DNA from: Planctomyces sp. | GTDB lineage: Bacteria; Planctomycetota; Planctomycetia; Planctomycetales; Planctomycetaceae | Direction of reading: 5' to 3' | DNA length: 33,959 nt | Assembly: GCA_005778115.1 (NCBI GenBank) | Contig: SXKJ01000462.1 | Coordinates: forward strand, 1 to 33,959 | Shown here: piece by piece, positions 26,886 to 33,959 of the stretch | Numbering within the stretch: the first letter of the stretch is position 1 | Layout: each line of letters opens with the position of its first letter | Program-made: the position numbers and the translations under genes | Notes under the pieces: model-generated | Seen by the model: only the letters and a program-made list of their open reading frames with translations | What the model was told of the DNA's origin: nothing | The model's database searches: none

Positions 26886-28853
26886 ATGAGCATCAACAAT
26901 CCGGAACCTCAGCAGACTCAGGTCGACAGCTCGAATCCCAGTACCGCCGTGACTGGCGGGGTGTCGGCACAGGGGTACTCCAAGACGGACCAGGTCAATC
27001 AAAGCAATGAAACCCAAATGGAGAGTTCCGGCGATTCCAAAGAGCTGAACCTGACGCAACCCTTTGAGGATGGCCTGGAGATTACCTCGTTGCGTTTTCC
27101 GGTCCCGGACCTGGCCGCCGGTCAGGTCTTCGGACGCTATCGAATCGAATGCGAACTTGGCCGGGGCGGCATGGGGGCCGTCTATCGGGCGCATGATCTC
27201 CACTTGCATCGCACCGTGGCCTTGAAGATCCCGATCTTCAAACGCAAAGCCTCCACGGACATTGTCCGGAGGTTTCTCCGAGAGGCCCGTGCCGTTGCAC
27301 GATTGTCACACCCGAATCTGTGCCGTGTCTTTGATGTCGGCGTGATTGATGGAATGCTGTTCCTCACGATGGAGTTCATCGAAGGCCGCTCGCTGGAGCA
27401 ACTCTTTGAATCAGGCCAGGCGATGCCCGAAGCCGAGGTGATCGCCGTGATTCGGCAATCCGCGCTGGCGCTGCAAGAGGCGCATGACTGCGGCATCATC
27501 CACCGTGACATCAAGCCGGCGAACATCATGCTCACCACGAAAGGCCAAGCCATCCTGATGGATTTTGGACTGGCTCGGCAGGTCACTGGCGTCAACGGCG
27601 AAGAAAACGAGGTCACGAAGGACGGAACGTTCCTGGGGACTCCCGCCTACATGTCTCCCGAACAGATTCGTGGAATCTCTCGCGAAATTGGACCGGCCAC
27701 GGATATCTATAGCCTGGGGGTCGTGATGTATCGGCTCTTGAGTGGACGACGTCCGTTCGAGGGAACCTTTACCGCGATCGTGGCGGTCATCTCTACAAAG
27801 ACTCCCCGCGCGCTGCGAGAACATCGCGACCAGATATCGCCAGCCATCGAAGCAATCTGCCTGAAAGCGATGGCCAAGGAGCCGGCCGATCGGTTTTCAT
27901 TCGCCAAGGACATGGCGCTCGCCTTGGACGAGATGCCGACAGCCACGTTTTGCTCGCCAGAAGAATTCTGCTCCGAGATCAATGAGGAAACCATTGAGTC
28001 GGAGAATGCACCAGTCGCGCGAATTGAGTCGCCGATCGAGTCAGTCGCCGGCAAGTTGGAACGACGGAGCAATCTCCCCCCCATCGTCGGCACGATGGCA
28101 GTGGCGGCGATCGTGCTCGGCGTGGCGTGGCTGAATCGTAGTGGGAACGCAACGACATCCCCGCAATCAGAAGTCGCGCCGCCTTCAGTTGGTCAGACCA
28201 ACGAAGCTGACATCGGCACAGCACTGGTTGCCGGCAAACATGTTCCTCCGCAAAGCGATGACACTGCCGAACAGCCGAAGGTGAAACCGGGCACCGCGGT
28301 TCCGATCCTCGAAACTCATCTTCAACGAGCCAACCAGTTGCAGGGCTATGAAGTCTTGAGCCAGAAGTCTCTACCGTTGCGCGCTCACGATAAATTGCAA
28401 TTTCATGTGAAGCTAAGCGCCACGAGTTACGTCTACCTCTATTTGATCGACACGAACGGCGTCCCAGAACGCCTTTGGCCGAAGTCCTCTGAAGACCTGG
28501 ACCAGCAACAGCCGGTCGCGGAACTTTGGGCACCGCCGCTCGCTTCCGAAGGACAGAAACAAGCGATGTATTTCCTGGATGAACTCAAAGGCCGCGAGAC
28601 CGTCTTGGTGACGACGTCGCAACGGCCGCTGAGCCACGCGGAGCTGCAAACCGTCGAGTCGGTACGGCTGAAGCTGGGACCGATTGAGGAGGGCCAGCCA
28701 ACACTCGTGTCGTTTCGGCGCGCGGAGAAAGAACGGGGGATCGGTGGGATTGTCGAAACCGATAAGGCGCTGCCGGTCGAGATCGACCGGTTCACCGAGC
28801 AGCTCAGCCGAGTCTTCGATGGTTATACCGGGATTGTCTTTCCTCACGAGTGA
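26886..28853 (+). CDS. Transmembrane Ser/Thr protein kinase with DUF4384-like C-terminal domain
   Basis: The 655-residue protein starts at the ATG at 26886, with GGAAAG upstream; the open frame begins earlier, inside the previous gene. After an acidic, Gln/Ser-rich leader, the kinase domain spans about 86-350: glycine loop ELGRGGMG near 90-97, ATP lysine K114 (VALK), catalytic loop HRDIKPAN (H206 to N213) with D208, DFG at 226-228, and GTPAYMSPEQ. All key residues are present, so it should be active. A single membrane helix (IVGTMAVAAIVLGVAWL, about 400-416) puts the remaining 240 residues outside. That part (HVKLSATSYVYLYLID, RLWPKS, GRETVLVTTSQRPL) resembles DUF4384, a sensor-like domain common beside CHAT proteases. 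Near the end lies RGIGGIVETDK, a short repeat shared with the next gene. It is probably translated together with the CHAT gene that starts 6 bases after its stop. Confidence 0.9.
   Translation: MSINNPEPQQTQVDSSNPSTAVTGGVSAQGYSKTDQVNQSNETQMESSGDSKELNLTQPFEDGLEITSLRFPVPDLAAGQVFGRYRIECELGRGGMGAVYRAHDLHLHRTVALKIPIFKRKASTDIVRRFLREARAVARLSHPNLCRVFDVGVIDGMLFLTMEFIEGRSLEQLFESGQAMPEAEVIAVIRQSALALQEAHDCGIIHRDIKPANIMLTTKGQAILMDFGLARQVTGVNGEENEVTKDGTFLGTPAYMSPEQIRGISREIGPATDIYSLGVVMYRLLSGRRPFEGTFTAIVAVISTKTPRALREHRDQISPAIEAICLKAMAKEPADRFSFAKDMALALDEMPTATFCSPEEFCSEINEETIESENAPVARIESPIESVAGKLERRSNLPPIVGTMAVAAIVLGVAWLNRSGNATTSPQSEVAPPSVGQTNEADIGTALVAGKHVPPQSDDTAEQPKVKPGTAVPILETHLQRANQLQGYEVLSQKSLPLRAHDKLQFHVKLSATSYVYLYLIDTNGVPERLWPKSSEDLDQQQPVAELWAPPLASEGQKQAMYFLDELKGRETVLVTTSQRPLSHAELQTVESVRLKLGPIEEGQPTLVSFRRAEKERGIGGIVETDKALPVEIDRFTEQLSRVFDGYTGIVFPHE
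28734..28780 (+). repeat. Coding-embedded short repeat, copy 1 (in the kinase gene)
   Basis: This in-frame segment encodes RGIGGIVETDK. At the DNA level it resembles copies at 31863-31910 and 32022-32072 in the protease gene (roughly three quarters identical over the first 36 bases, by eye). It lies in the C-terminal part of the kinase, between the DUF4384-like region and the last helix. Confidence 0.6.
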
Positions 28854-28859
28854 CGTCTG

Positions 28860-31800
28860 ATGCGTTCAATCACACTCACCCGCAGAGCAAGTTTTGTTGT
28901 TGCGGTGTCTTCAGCCGCGAAGCGGCGACGGAGTTTAGCCGGGGGTGTAAACTCCCGGCTTCGTGACAAACAGTGCAATCAAGCCCCGGAGGGGCGACGC
29001 TTGGATTTACGCATTGAGGCGAGCGTCGCCCTTTCAAGGCTTTCGATCCTAGACCTCTTTTCCGTGGGCTTGCGCCCACGGCTCAACTCCGTCGCCACTT
29101 CGTGGCGAGCGAAAAGCGCAACATCACAACTTGCATTTCGGGTGATTGTGCAGAGCGTGGCATTATGCGGAGCATCCCTGCTTTTGATTTTGGCCAGCGT
29201 GTCGGCTATCGCTCAAGAACGTGGTCGGGATTTGCTCGCGGCCGAAGAGTTGTTTCGGCGCGGAGCCTGGGCACAGGCGGAAGACAAGTTCGCTCTGGTT
29301 TTGGCGAGCACCACTCAAGGGGCATCATCCGATGAGAAGGTTCGGTTGCGGCGGCGATGTTTGCTCATGCTTTCCGAGTCGTGCCGACGTCTCGGACGGC
29401 ATTCGGAAGCGTTGGGATTTGCTCTGCAATACCGCGACGATCTCAAAGAGGAGCGGAACGCTGAGTTTGCGGACATCTTGCAGCAGAACGCGATCGGCAT
29501 CGCTGAAAGTCAGATGGCCTTGGCCGATTTTTCGGAGGCAAGGGCCACACTGGAAGAGCTGTTGGCGAATCGCTTCGCAAAGCTCAAGGACTTCCGAAAG
29601 TTGCAGGTGCTCGTGAGCTTGGCGACGGTCGAACATTTGACCGATCGCGCACAACCAGCGACCGATCACTGGAGCCAGGCGGACGCGCTCGGACGTGAGT
29701 TCCTCAAACGATTTGAAAGAAGTCTTTCGCCCGATGAAGGAGTTTCTGTCATCTTGCGGCTGGTCGAATGCCAAGAGGCTCTTGATCGAACGGCTCCGGC
29801 AGATCAGATGTTCGAATCATTGCAACAAAAACTCTCGCGATTGCCGGATGGAAAGCCGCGTCAACTTCGGGCGTTGCTGGAGTTGGGAACACATGCTTCA
29901 TTGAGGAAAGATTTCCCGCGTGCCGAAAAGCATTTTTGGCAAGCACTCGAATTCTCTGTGCCCGAAGAGAATCCGCGCGGGGCTGCGCAGATCCATCAAC
30001 TCTTGGCCAACGCTTACCGCGAACAGCAACTTCGAGACAAAGCCCAAGCGGAACTCGCGGCAGCGGCCGAGTGTTTGCAGCGGGTCATTGCCGCAGCCAA
30101 ATCTGACGCGACGTCGGCCGGGGCAGCACCGGGTGATTTGAAACAGCTTCGGAATCTGTATCAACAACTTGGCCGCATTCCAGAAGCCATCTCCATCGGC
30201 GAGCAACTGTTGCAGATTCAGTCCGCCGAGTTGGGACCAACTCATCCACTCGTGATGGAGTCGAGTTCTATGCTTGGCGGCTTGTACGCCGCGTTGGGCC
30301 AGTATGGTCGAGCGAAGCCGTTGTTGCGCGCGGTGGTGAATCACTTTCGCCAGTTGGAGAAGTCTCCGACGTCGCTTGCTCGTGCGCTCAACAATCTGGG
30401 AGCGGTCGAGCGCGGTGTCGGCGAGTTCGCGCTGGCGACTGAATCGTTTGGTGAGGCTCTCCGACTTCGCGAGAAGCACTTGGCGTCTGACGATCCGGAA
30501 TTGGCGACGTCCTACAACAATCTTGCCAGCGTCTGTCTGGTCCAGGGGCAATTCAAGCGGGCCATTCAGTTGTACCAGCAGGTTCTGGAACGCTGCCGTG
30601 AACGGGGACCGCGAGCCAATGGACTGCAAAGCGTGACGCTCCTGAATCTCGCGATGGCTTATAAGTCACAGGGGCAGTTTGAGCGTGCGGCCGAACTCTG
30701 CCAGGAGTCGCTGCGGTTGCTGGAAGAGTCGGCCGGCCGAGAGACGATGGCATCGGTGGGCCACTACAACGCTCTGGCCACGATGGCTCGTGGGCAAGGA
30801 CGCTATGCCGAGTCGTATCGGTGGGCTACGAAGTCGTTGGCGGTGTGTGCGACGCATCATCAGGAAGACCATCTCGCCGCCGCTGCCGCTCATACTCAGA
30901 TCGGGATTGTGGCATGCATGGGCCGGGCCTTTGAAACGGCTGAGTCACATTGGCAACAGGCACTGCGCATTCAACGTGCTAATCAGCAGACAGCTTCCGT
31001 CGCGTTTACGCTCAACATGCTGGGGTTGCTGGCCTACCAGCAGGATCGCTTTGCGGACGCCCAGCAGTTCTTCGAGAACGCACGGCAACTCCACGAGGAC
31101 GTCGAGGTCGCTCCACAAGACCGATACAACACGCTCTGCAATCTGGCGGCCGTTTATCGGAAGGCAGGACGAACAGCAGAGGCTCTTGCCGCTCTGCGCC
31201 AGGCGATCGCGATCCCCGAAGCGTTCCGCTCCGAGACGTTCGGCGAAGCGGAGCAAGGCCGTGCGAAGTTTCTGGCTCAGTTTGCGTCCGCGTTCGACAT
31301 GCAGGTGCAATGGCTGCTCGAAGACAAGGACTACGACGCCGCGTTTGTCGCCGCCGAACAGAGCCGCAATCGCACCTTCCTGGATCAACTGAACTTGGCT
31401 GGTGTGGACGTGCGCAAGACGCTGCCCGACGAGGCGGCCAAACGGCTGTTGCCTCGCGAACAAGAACTGCGACTGCAACTTCAACGCCTGCGAGTTCAAG
31501 CCAAGCTGTTGCCGGAACACTCGAACCAATCCGCCGAATGGCAAAGCCTGACGCGCGAACTCAATCAAGCTCAATCCGCGTATGCCCAAACCTGGAGCGA
31601 GATCCGCGATTCCAGTCAGGTCTATTCCAAACTGCTCACTCAAGAGCGGAAGGTTTGGACGCTCGACCAAATTCGCCGTGAGGTCATTGCGCCCGACACG
31701 TTGGTTCTGTTCTATCACCTGGGAGCACAACAGAGCGTGGTGCTGGTCATTGGCGACCAAACGAAAGCCGTGGTCGCGGTGCCCTTGGAGGTGACCTCCG

Positions 31801-33101
31801 AGCAAGCGACGCTGCTTCCCGATTTGCCGCAACTCCGCGGTGCCGCAAATGCGCTGGCTCAACGCGGCATCGGCGGCACCGTCGAGACAGACAAGGGCAA
31901 AACGATTGAAGCCGATAAGGAGCAGACCGAAGTCACAGCGGGGCCGTTGACTCGGCGGAAAGGGGCGGACATCGTCGCCTGGCATCGCCAAGTGCTGCGT
32001 CAGAAACAGTTCGATCCCACACGCGGAATCGGTGGCACCGTCGAGACCACGAAGGGGACCGCCGTCCCGACGACCTCCTTCATCGCCGTGGCCGACATTT
32101 TGTTTCCCGAACAACTCCGCAAAGTGATCCGCGAACGTCGGCCGAAGAGGTTGGTCATCATTCCTGACGGAGCGTTGCACAATCTCCCGTTTGAAGCGTT
32201 GCTGGTCCGCGACGGCGACTCGCCCCGATTCGTGCTCGATGAGTTTCCGCCGATTGCATACGCCCCGTCGGCCAACATCCTGGTGAATCTGATTCGACGC
32301 TCCGCTTCATCACCAGAGAGCCGTCGCAGTTTGCTGACGTTGGGGAATCCTCAATACCGGTTGCAGACCAGCATCGCCAAGACTGAGGCAGAGTCGAATT
32401 CGGAAACACCCAACACCGTGGGGACAGCGGTCGTCTCCGCAGACCGAGGTGGTGAGCTGACCCGCGACATGATGTATGGCCTACACGGCTCGTTGCCACC
32501 GCTGCCGGAGACGGCGCGTGAGTGTGCGCGATTGGCCGAATGCTTTGAACGCCGCGGCATGACGGTGAAAACATTGTTGGAGACCAATGCCACGGAACAG
32601 CAATTCACGGAAAGTGTGCGCGGTCGCGGCCTCGTGCATCTGGCTGCTCACGGACTCGTGGATGAGCGATATGGCAATCTCTTCGGAGCCATCGCGCTGA
32701 CGCCACCGACCGAGATGGCACTGGCCGAACACAACGATGGGCTGTTGTCCTACAACGAGATTCTGCAGTTGCCGCTCGCGGACTGCGAGTTGGCCGTGTT
32801 GAGTGCCTGTCAAACCAACGTCGGTCCCGATCGCCCGTTGGAAGCAGGATCGACGTTGGCACAAGCCTTCCTGGCCGCCGGCGCGCGTCGAGTGGTCGCC
32901 AGTCATTGGAGCGTTTCCGATGCCTCCACGGCTGAGCTGATCGCGAGCTTCTTTGAACTCATCGCCGAGGACTTGGCCAAGACCGATCAACTGGGCGCGG
33001 CGGCGTCTCTGCACGCAGCCAAGTTGAAAATCCGCAACGATCCGCGCTGGCAAGCCCCGTACTACTGGGCTTCCTTCGTCCTGCTCGGTCCGAGCGATTG
33101 A
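28860..33101 (+). CDS. TPR-CHAT caspase-like protease, probably exported
   Basis: The frame of 1413 residues starts at an ATG 6 bases after the kinase stop, suggesting translational coupling. A GTG at 29142 is an alternative start. Residues 1-94 read as hairpin-repeat DNA in frame (28914-29107). A signal peptide (VALCGASLLLILASVSAIAQ) then ends near 119. About ten TPR units cover 121-830, with text such as YNNLASVCLVQGQFKRAIQL, and may bind a partner. A helical linker leads to the CHAT domain (about 945-1410). Its catalytic histidine is H1264 in HLAAHG and its cysteine is C1317 in VLSACQT; the GARRVVASHWSVSD text near the end is also typical, so the dyad is intact. Two copies of the RGIGGTVET repeat are inserted early in the CHAT domain. 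CHAT enzymes cut specific partner proteins; the target here is unknown. Confidence 0.9.
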   Translation: MRSITLTRRASFVVAVSSAAKRRRSLAGGVNSRLRDKQCNQAPEGRRLDLRIEASVALSRLSILDLFSVGLRPRLNSVATSWRAKSATSQLAFRVIVQSVALCGASLLLILASVSAIAQERGRDLLAAEELFRRGAWAQAEDKFALVLASTTQGASSDEKVRLRRRCLLMLSESCRRLGRHSEALGFALQYRDDLKEERNAEFADILQQNAIGIAESQMALADFSEARATLEELLANRFAKLKDFRKLQVLVSLATVEHLTDRAQPATDHWSQADALGREFLKRFERSLSPDEGVSVILRLVECQEALDRTAPADQMFESLQQKLSRLPDGKPRQLRALLELGTHASLRKDFPRAEKHFWQALEFSVPEENPRGAAQIHQLLANAYREQQLRDKAQAELAAAAECLQRVIAAAKSDATSAGAAPGDLKQLRNLYQQLGRIPEAISIGEQLLQIQSAELGPTHPLVMESSSMLGGLYAALGQYGRAKPLLRAVVNHFRQLEKSPTSLARALNNLGAVERGVGEFALATESFGEALRLREKHLASDDPELATSYNNLASVCLVQGQFKRAIQLYQQVLERCRERGPRANGLQSVTLLNLAMAYKSQGQFERAAELCQESLRLLEESAGRETMASVGHYNALATMARGQGRYAESYRWATKSLAVCATHHQEDHLAAAAAHTQIGIVACMGRAFETAESHWQQALRIQRANQQTASVAFTLNMLGLLAYQQDRFADAQQFFENARQLHEDVEVAPQDRYNTLCNLAAVYRKAGRTAEALAALRQAIAIPEAFRSETFGEAEQGRAKFLAQFASAFDMQVQWLLEDKDYDAAFVAAEQSRNRTFLDQLNLAGVDVRKTLPDEAAKRLLPREQELRLQLQRLRVQAKLLPEHSNQSAEWQSLTRELNQAQSAYAQTWSEIRDSSQVYSKLLTQERKVWTLDQIRREVIAPDTLVLFYHLGAQQSVVLVIGDQTKAVVAVPLEVTSEQATLLPDLPQLRGAANALAQRGIGGTVETDKGKTIEADKEQTEVTAGPLTRRKGADIVAWHRQVLRQKQFDPTRGIGGTVETTKGTAVPTTSFIAVADILFPEQLRKVIRERRPKRLVIIPDGALHNLPFEALLVRDGDSPRFVLDEFPPIAYAPSANILVNLIRRSASSPESRRSLLTLGNPQYRLQTSIAKTEAESNSETPNTVGTAVVSADRGGELTRDMMYGLHGSLPPLPETARECARLAECFERRGMTVKTLLETNATEQQFTESVRGRGLVHLAAHGLVDERYGNLFGAIALTPPTEMALAEHNDGLLSYNEILQLPLADCELAVLSACQTNVGPDRPLEAGSTLAQAFLAAGARRVVASHWSVSDASTAELIASFFELIAEDLAKTDQLGAAASLHAAKLKIRNDPRWQAPYYWASFVLLGPSD
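28914..29107 (+). repeat. Run of five palindromic hairpin modules in the 5' end of the CHAT gene
   Basis: The modules are GCCGC-GAA-GCGGC (28914-28926), AGCCGGG with CCCGGCT (28937-28960), GCCCC-GGA-GGGGC (28983-28995), CCGTGGGC-TTGC-GCCCACGG (29062-29081) and CGCCAC-TTC-GTGGCG (29093-29107). They resemble intergenic repeats of planctomycetes but here lie inside an open frame, between the start codon and the signal peptide. No stop codon is produced in the coding frame. Confidence 0.75.
31863..31910 (+). repeat. Coding-embedded short repeat, copy 2 (CHAT gene)
   Basis: Encodes RGIGGTVETDKGKTIE in frame, early in the CHAT domain. It is the copy nearest to 32022-32072, with 111 bases between them. 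The following text, EADKEQTE, may be a decayed partial duplicate of its end. Confidence 0.6.
32022..32072 (+). repeat. Coding-embedded short repeat, copy 3 (CHAT gene)
   Basis: Encodes RGIGGTVETTKGTAVPT in frame, directly before the text SFIAVADILFPEQLRK of the CHAT fold. It is the longest copy. The ending GTAVP also appears, without the first half, as PGTAVPILE in the kinase (near 28290) and as TVGTAVVSA at about 32415 in this gene, which may be decayed fragments. Confidence 0.6.
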
Positions 33102-33592
33102 GCAAAGTTGTTCTCCGGACGGGGATCGAATGGAACACCGTCCCCCGTCGCTGCGTTGCACTGCCACGAATTCACCGGGGCACGTCGTGAGTGAAACTTC
33201 CTCGGGCGAACTGACCGGTTCGGGGCAGATCGTGATTGAAGCGGCGGGATTGCGACCTATTTTTGAGAAGTGAACGATCGGCGAACGGTCCGCTCGCGAT
33301 GGAGCACTCCCCGCGCAACCCGAAATCGAGTTGGAACTTCCGTGGCAATTGCCACACAGGAAAGTGGGCACCTACTAGAGCCAAAATCCCCCAGCTCAGG
33401 CATTTTTGTAAAATTGACCAAAAGAAATGTCGCCGACTGACAACGTTTCTGCATTGAAAGGGAGGGGGGGCAAGTGATGCGAAACGTTGTGGTGTGACCC
33501 AACGATTCCCAGACCATTCTTCCGTTGTGAAGATTGGGTCTGCGGGCCTCTCCAACCTTAATTAACACGTTCTTCGGGGGGAGAGAGTGATC
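33102..33592. other. Intergenic region of about 490 bases, no gene seen
   Basis: This gap lies between the CHAT gene and the next plus-strand giant gene. A weak hairpin (GACGGGG at 33118-33124 with CCCCGTC at 33143-33149, no T-run) may mark the end of the operon. A perfect 14-bp palindrome, GTGGCAATTGCCAC, is at 33342-33355. Minus-strand frames here have no recognisable product. A strong ribosome binding site (GGGGGGAGAGAG) precedes the ATG at 33593. Confidence 0.5.
33342..33355. promoter_or_regulatory. Perfect 14-bp palindrome, possible operator
   Basis: GTGGCAATTGCCAC reads the same on both strands and lies about 240 bases before the start of the giant gene at 33593. A dimeric regulator could bind such a site, but a single occurrence by chance is possible in 34 kb. 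Confidence 0.25.
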
Positions 33593-33959
33593 ATGACTAC
33601 GATGTCGTTGGGGCGAATTTTGTTGGGACGATTGAAGGCACAACAGGCGAGTCGTCGCGGACAAAGGCGGGTACCTCAGGTCGCTGCGCTGTCGCAAAAG
33701 TCAGAGAACTTGGAGCCGCGGTTGTTGATGACCGCGGACCCAGATGATCAGATTCAAGATGCGATCCGGCTCGGCACGATCACGACGCCGGTCACGCGTA
33801 GCGATTCGGTCAGTGTGGCGATCGACGTGGACATGTACCGTGTTGATGTGACCGCCGGAACTCGGTTGTCGTTTGACATCGACCGTCCGAGCACAAGTCG
33901 ATTGGACTCGTACATTCGTCTGTTCAATTCGGCAGGACAGCAGTTGGCGTTCAACGACG
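33593..33959 (+). CDS. Start of a second giant exported protein (LEPR motif plus pre-peptidase C-terminal domain), cut by the window edge
   Basis: The visible 122 residues begin at the ATG at 33593, just after a strong ribosome binding site. A basic leader (GRLKAQQASRRGQRR) precedes LEPRLLM at 40-46, the canonical planctomycete LEPR-type export motif. From about residue 52 the text (DAIRLGTITTPVTRSDSVSV, then DVDMYRVDVTAGTRLSFDID and LDSYIRLFNSAGQQLAFND) is a pre-peptidase C-terminal-like domain, a beta-sandwich found in secreted proteins. The frame is open at the edge and the full protein is probably large. It is the second LEPR-type gene on this strand within 15 kb, and its start differs from that of the FG-GAP gene, so the two are not recent copies. 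Confidence 0.8.
   Translation, partial: MTTMSLGRILLGRLKAQQASRRGQRRVPQVAALSQKSENLEPRLLMTADPDDQIQDAIRLGTITTPVTRSDSVSVAIDVDMYRVDVTAGTRLSFDIDRPSTSRLDSYIRLFNSAGQQLAFND

Noticed and set aside
28914-29107. CRISPR-like array
   Set aside because: The modules are palindromes with different sequences and uneven spacing, without repeated units or spacers.
30945-32180. Minus-strand open frame of 411 codons
   Set aside because: It is antisense to the CHAT gene, whose TPR units and catalytic residues are clear in the other direction.

Overview
The window looks like chromosomal DNA of a planctomycete (Planctomycetota). The signs are a Pirellula/Verrucomicrobium-type cytochrome c (CxxCH) protein fused to a PQQ-type propeller, giant exported proteins with an N-terminal LEPR-like motif, a membrane Ser/Thr kinase beside a TPR-CHAT protease, and several families of small palindromic repeats between genes. 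No tRNA, rRNA, CRISPR array or replication gene was recognised.

Region 1 (1-8.1 kb) is a zone of gene decay. The left edge holds the first 17 codons of a probable IS630-type transposase. Next is a large superfamily 1 helicase with a C-terminal PD-(D/E)XK nuclease domain (minus strand). Its N-terminal 200 codons are still in frame but are cut off by two in-frame stops. After about 900 bases without a convincing gene come a 63-residue ORF, a strong symmetric hairpin, and a ceramidase-like gene with a nonsense codon, a frameshift, and an apparent in-frame fusion to the last third of a class III aminotransferase.

Region 2 (8.1-16.6 kb) is metabolic and mostly intact. A small cupin and an exported amidohydrolase_2 lie on the plus strand. 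Converging on them from the minus strand are a triheme dehydrogenase-like protein, a two-domain amidohydrolase whose second half has lost its metal ligands, and a secreted protein of unknown function. Two families of short inverted-repeat elements sit in the gaps.

Region 3 (17-33.1 kb, plus strand) is a surface and signalling region. It has a lipoprotein with DUF11/CARDB-like repeats, then a likely operon of three genes: a 2631-residue FG-GAP/VCBS repeat protein, a transmembrane Ser/Thr kinase with a DUF4384-like outer domain, and a TPR-CHAT caspase-like protease, with gaps of 58 and 6 bases. The start of a second giant LEPR-type protein runs off the right edge.

The kinase and the protease share a short in-frame repeat (core RGIGG-x-VET-x-K), once in the kinase and twice in the protease. 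The 5' end of the protease gene also carries a run of five hairpin modules between its start codon and its signal peptide. The three-gene unit is the best candidate for an undescribed system. All functions are inferred from reading motifs; no database search was run.
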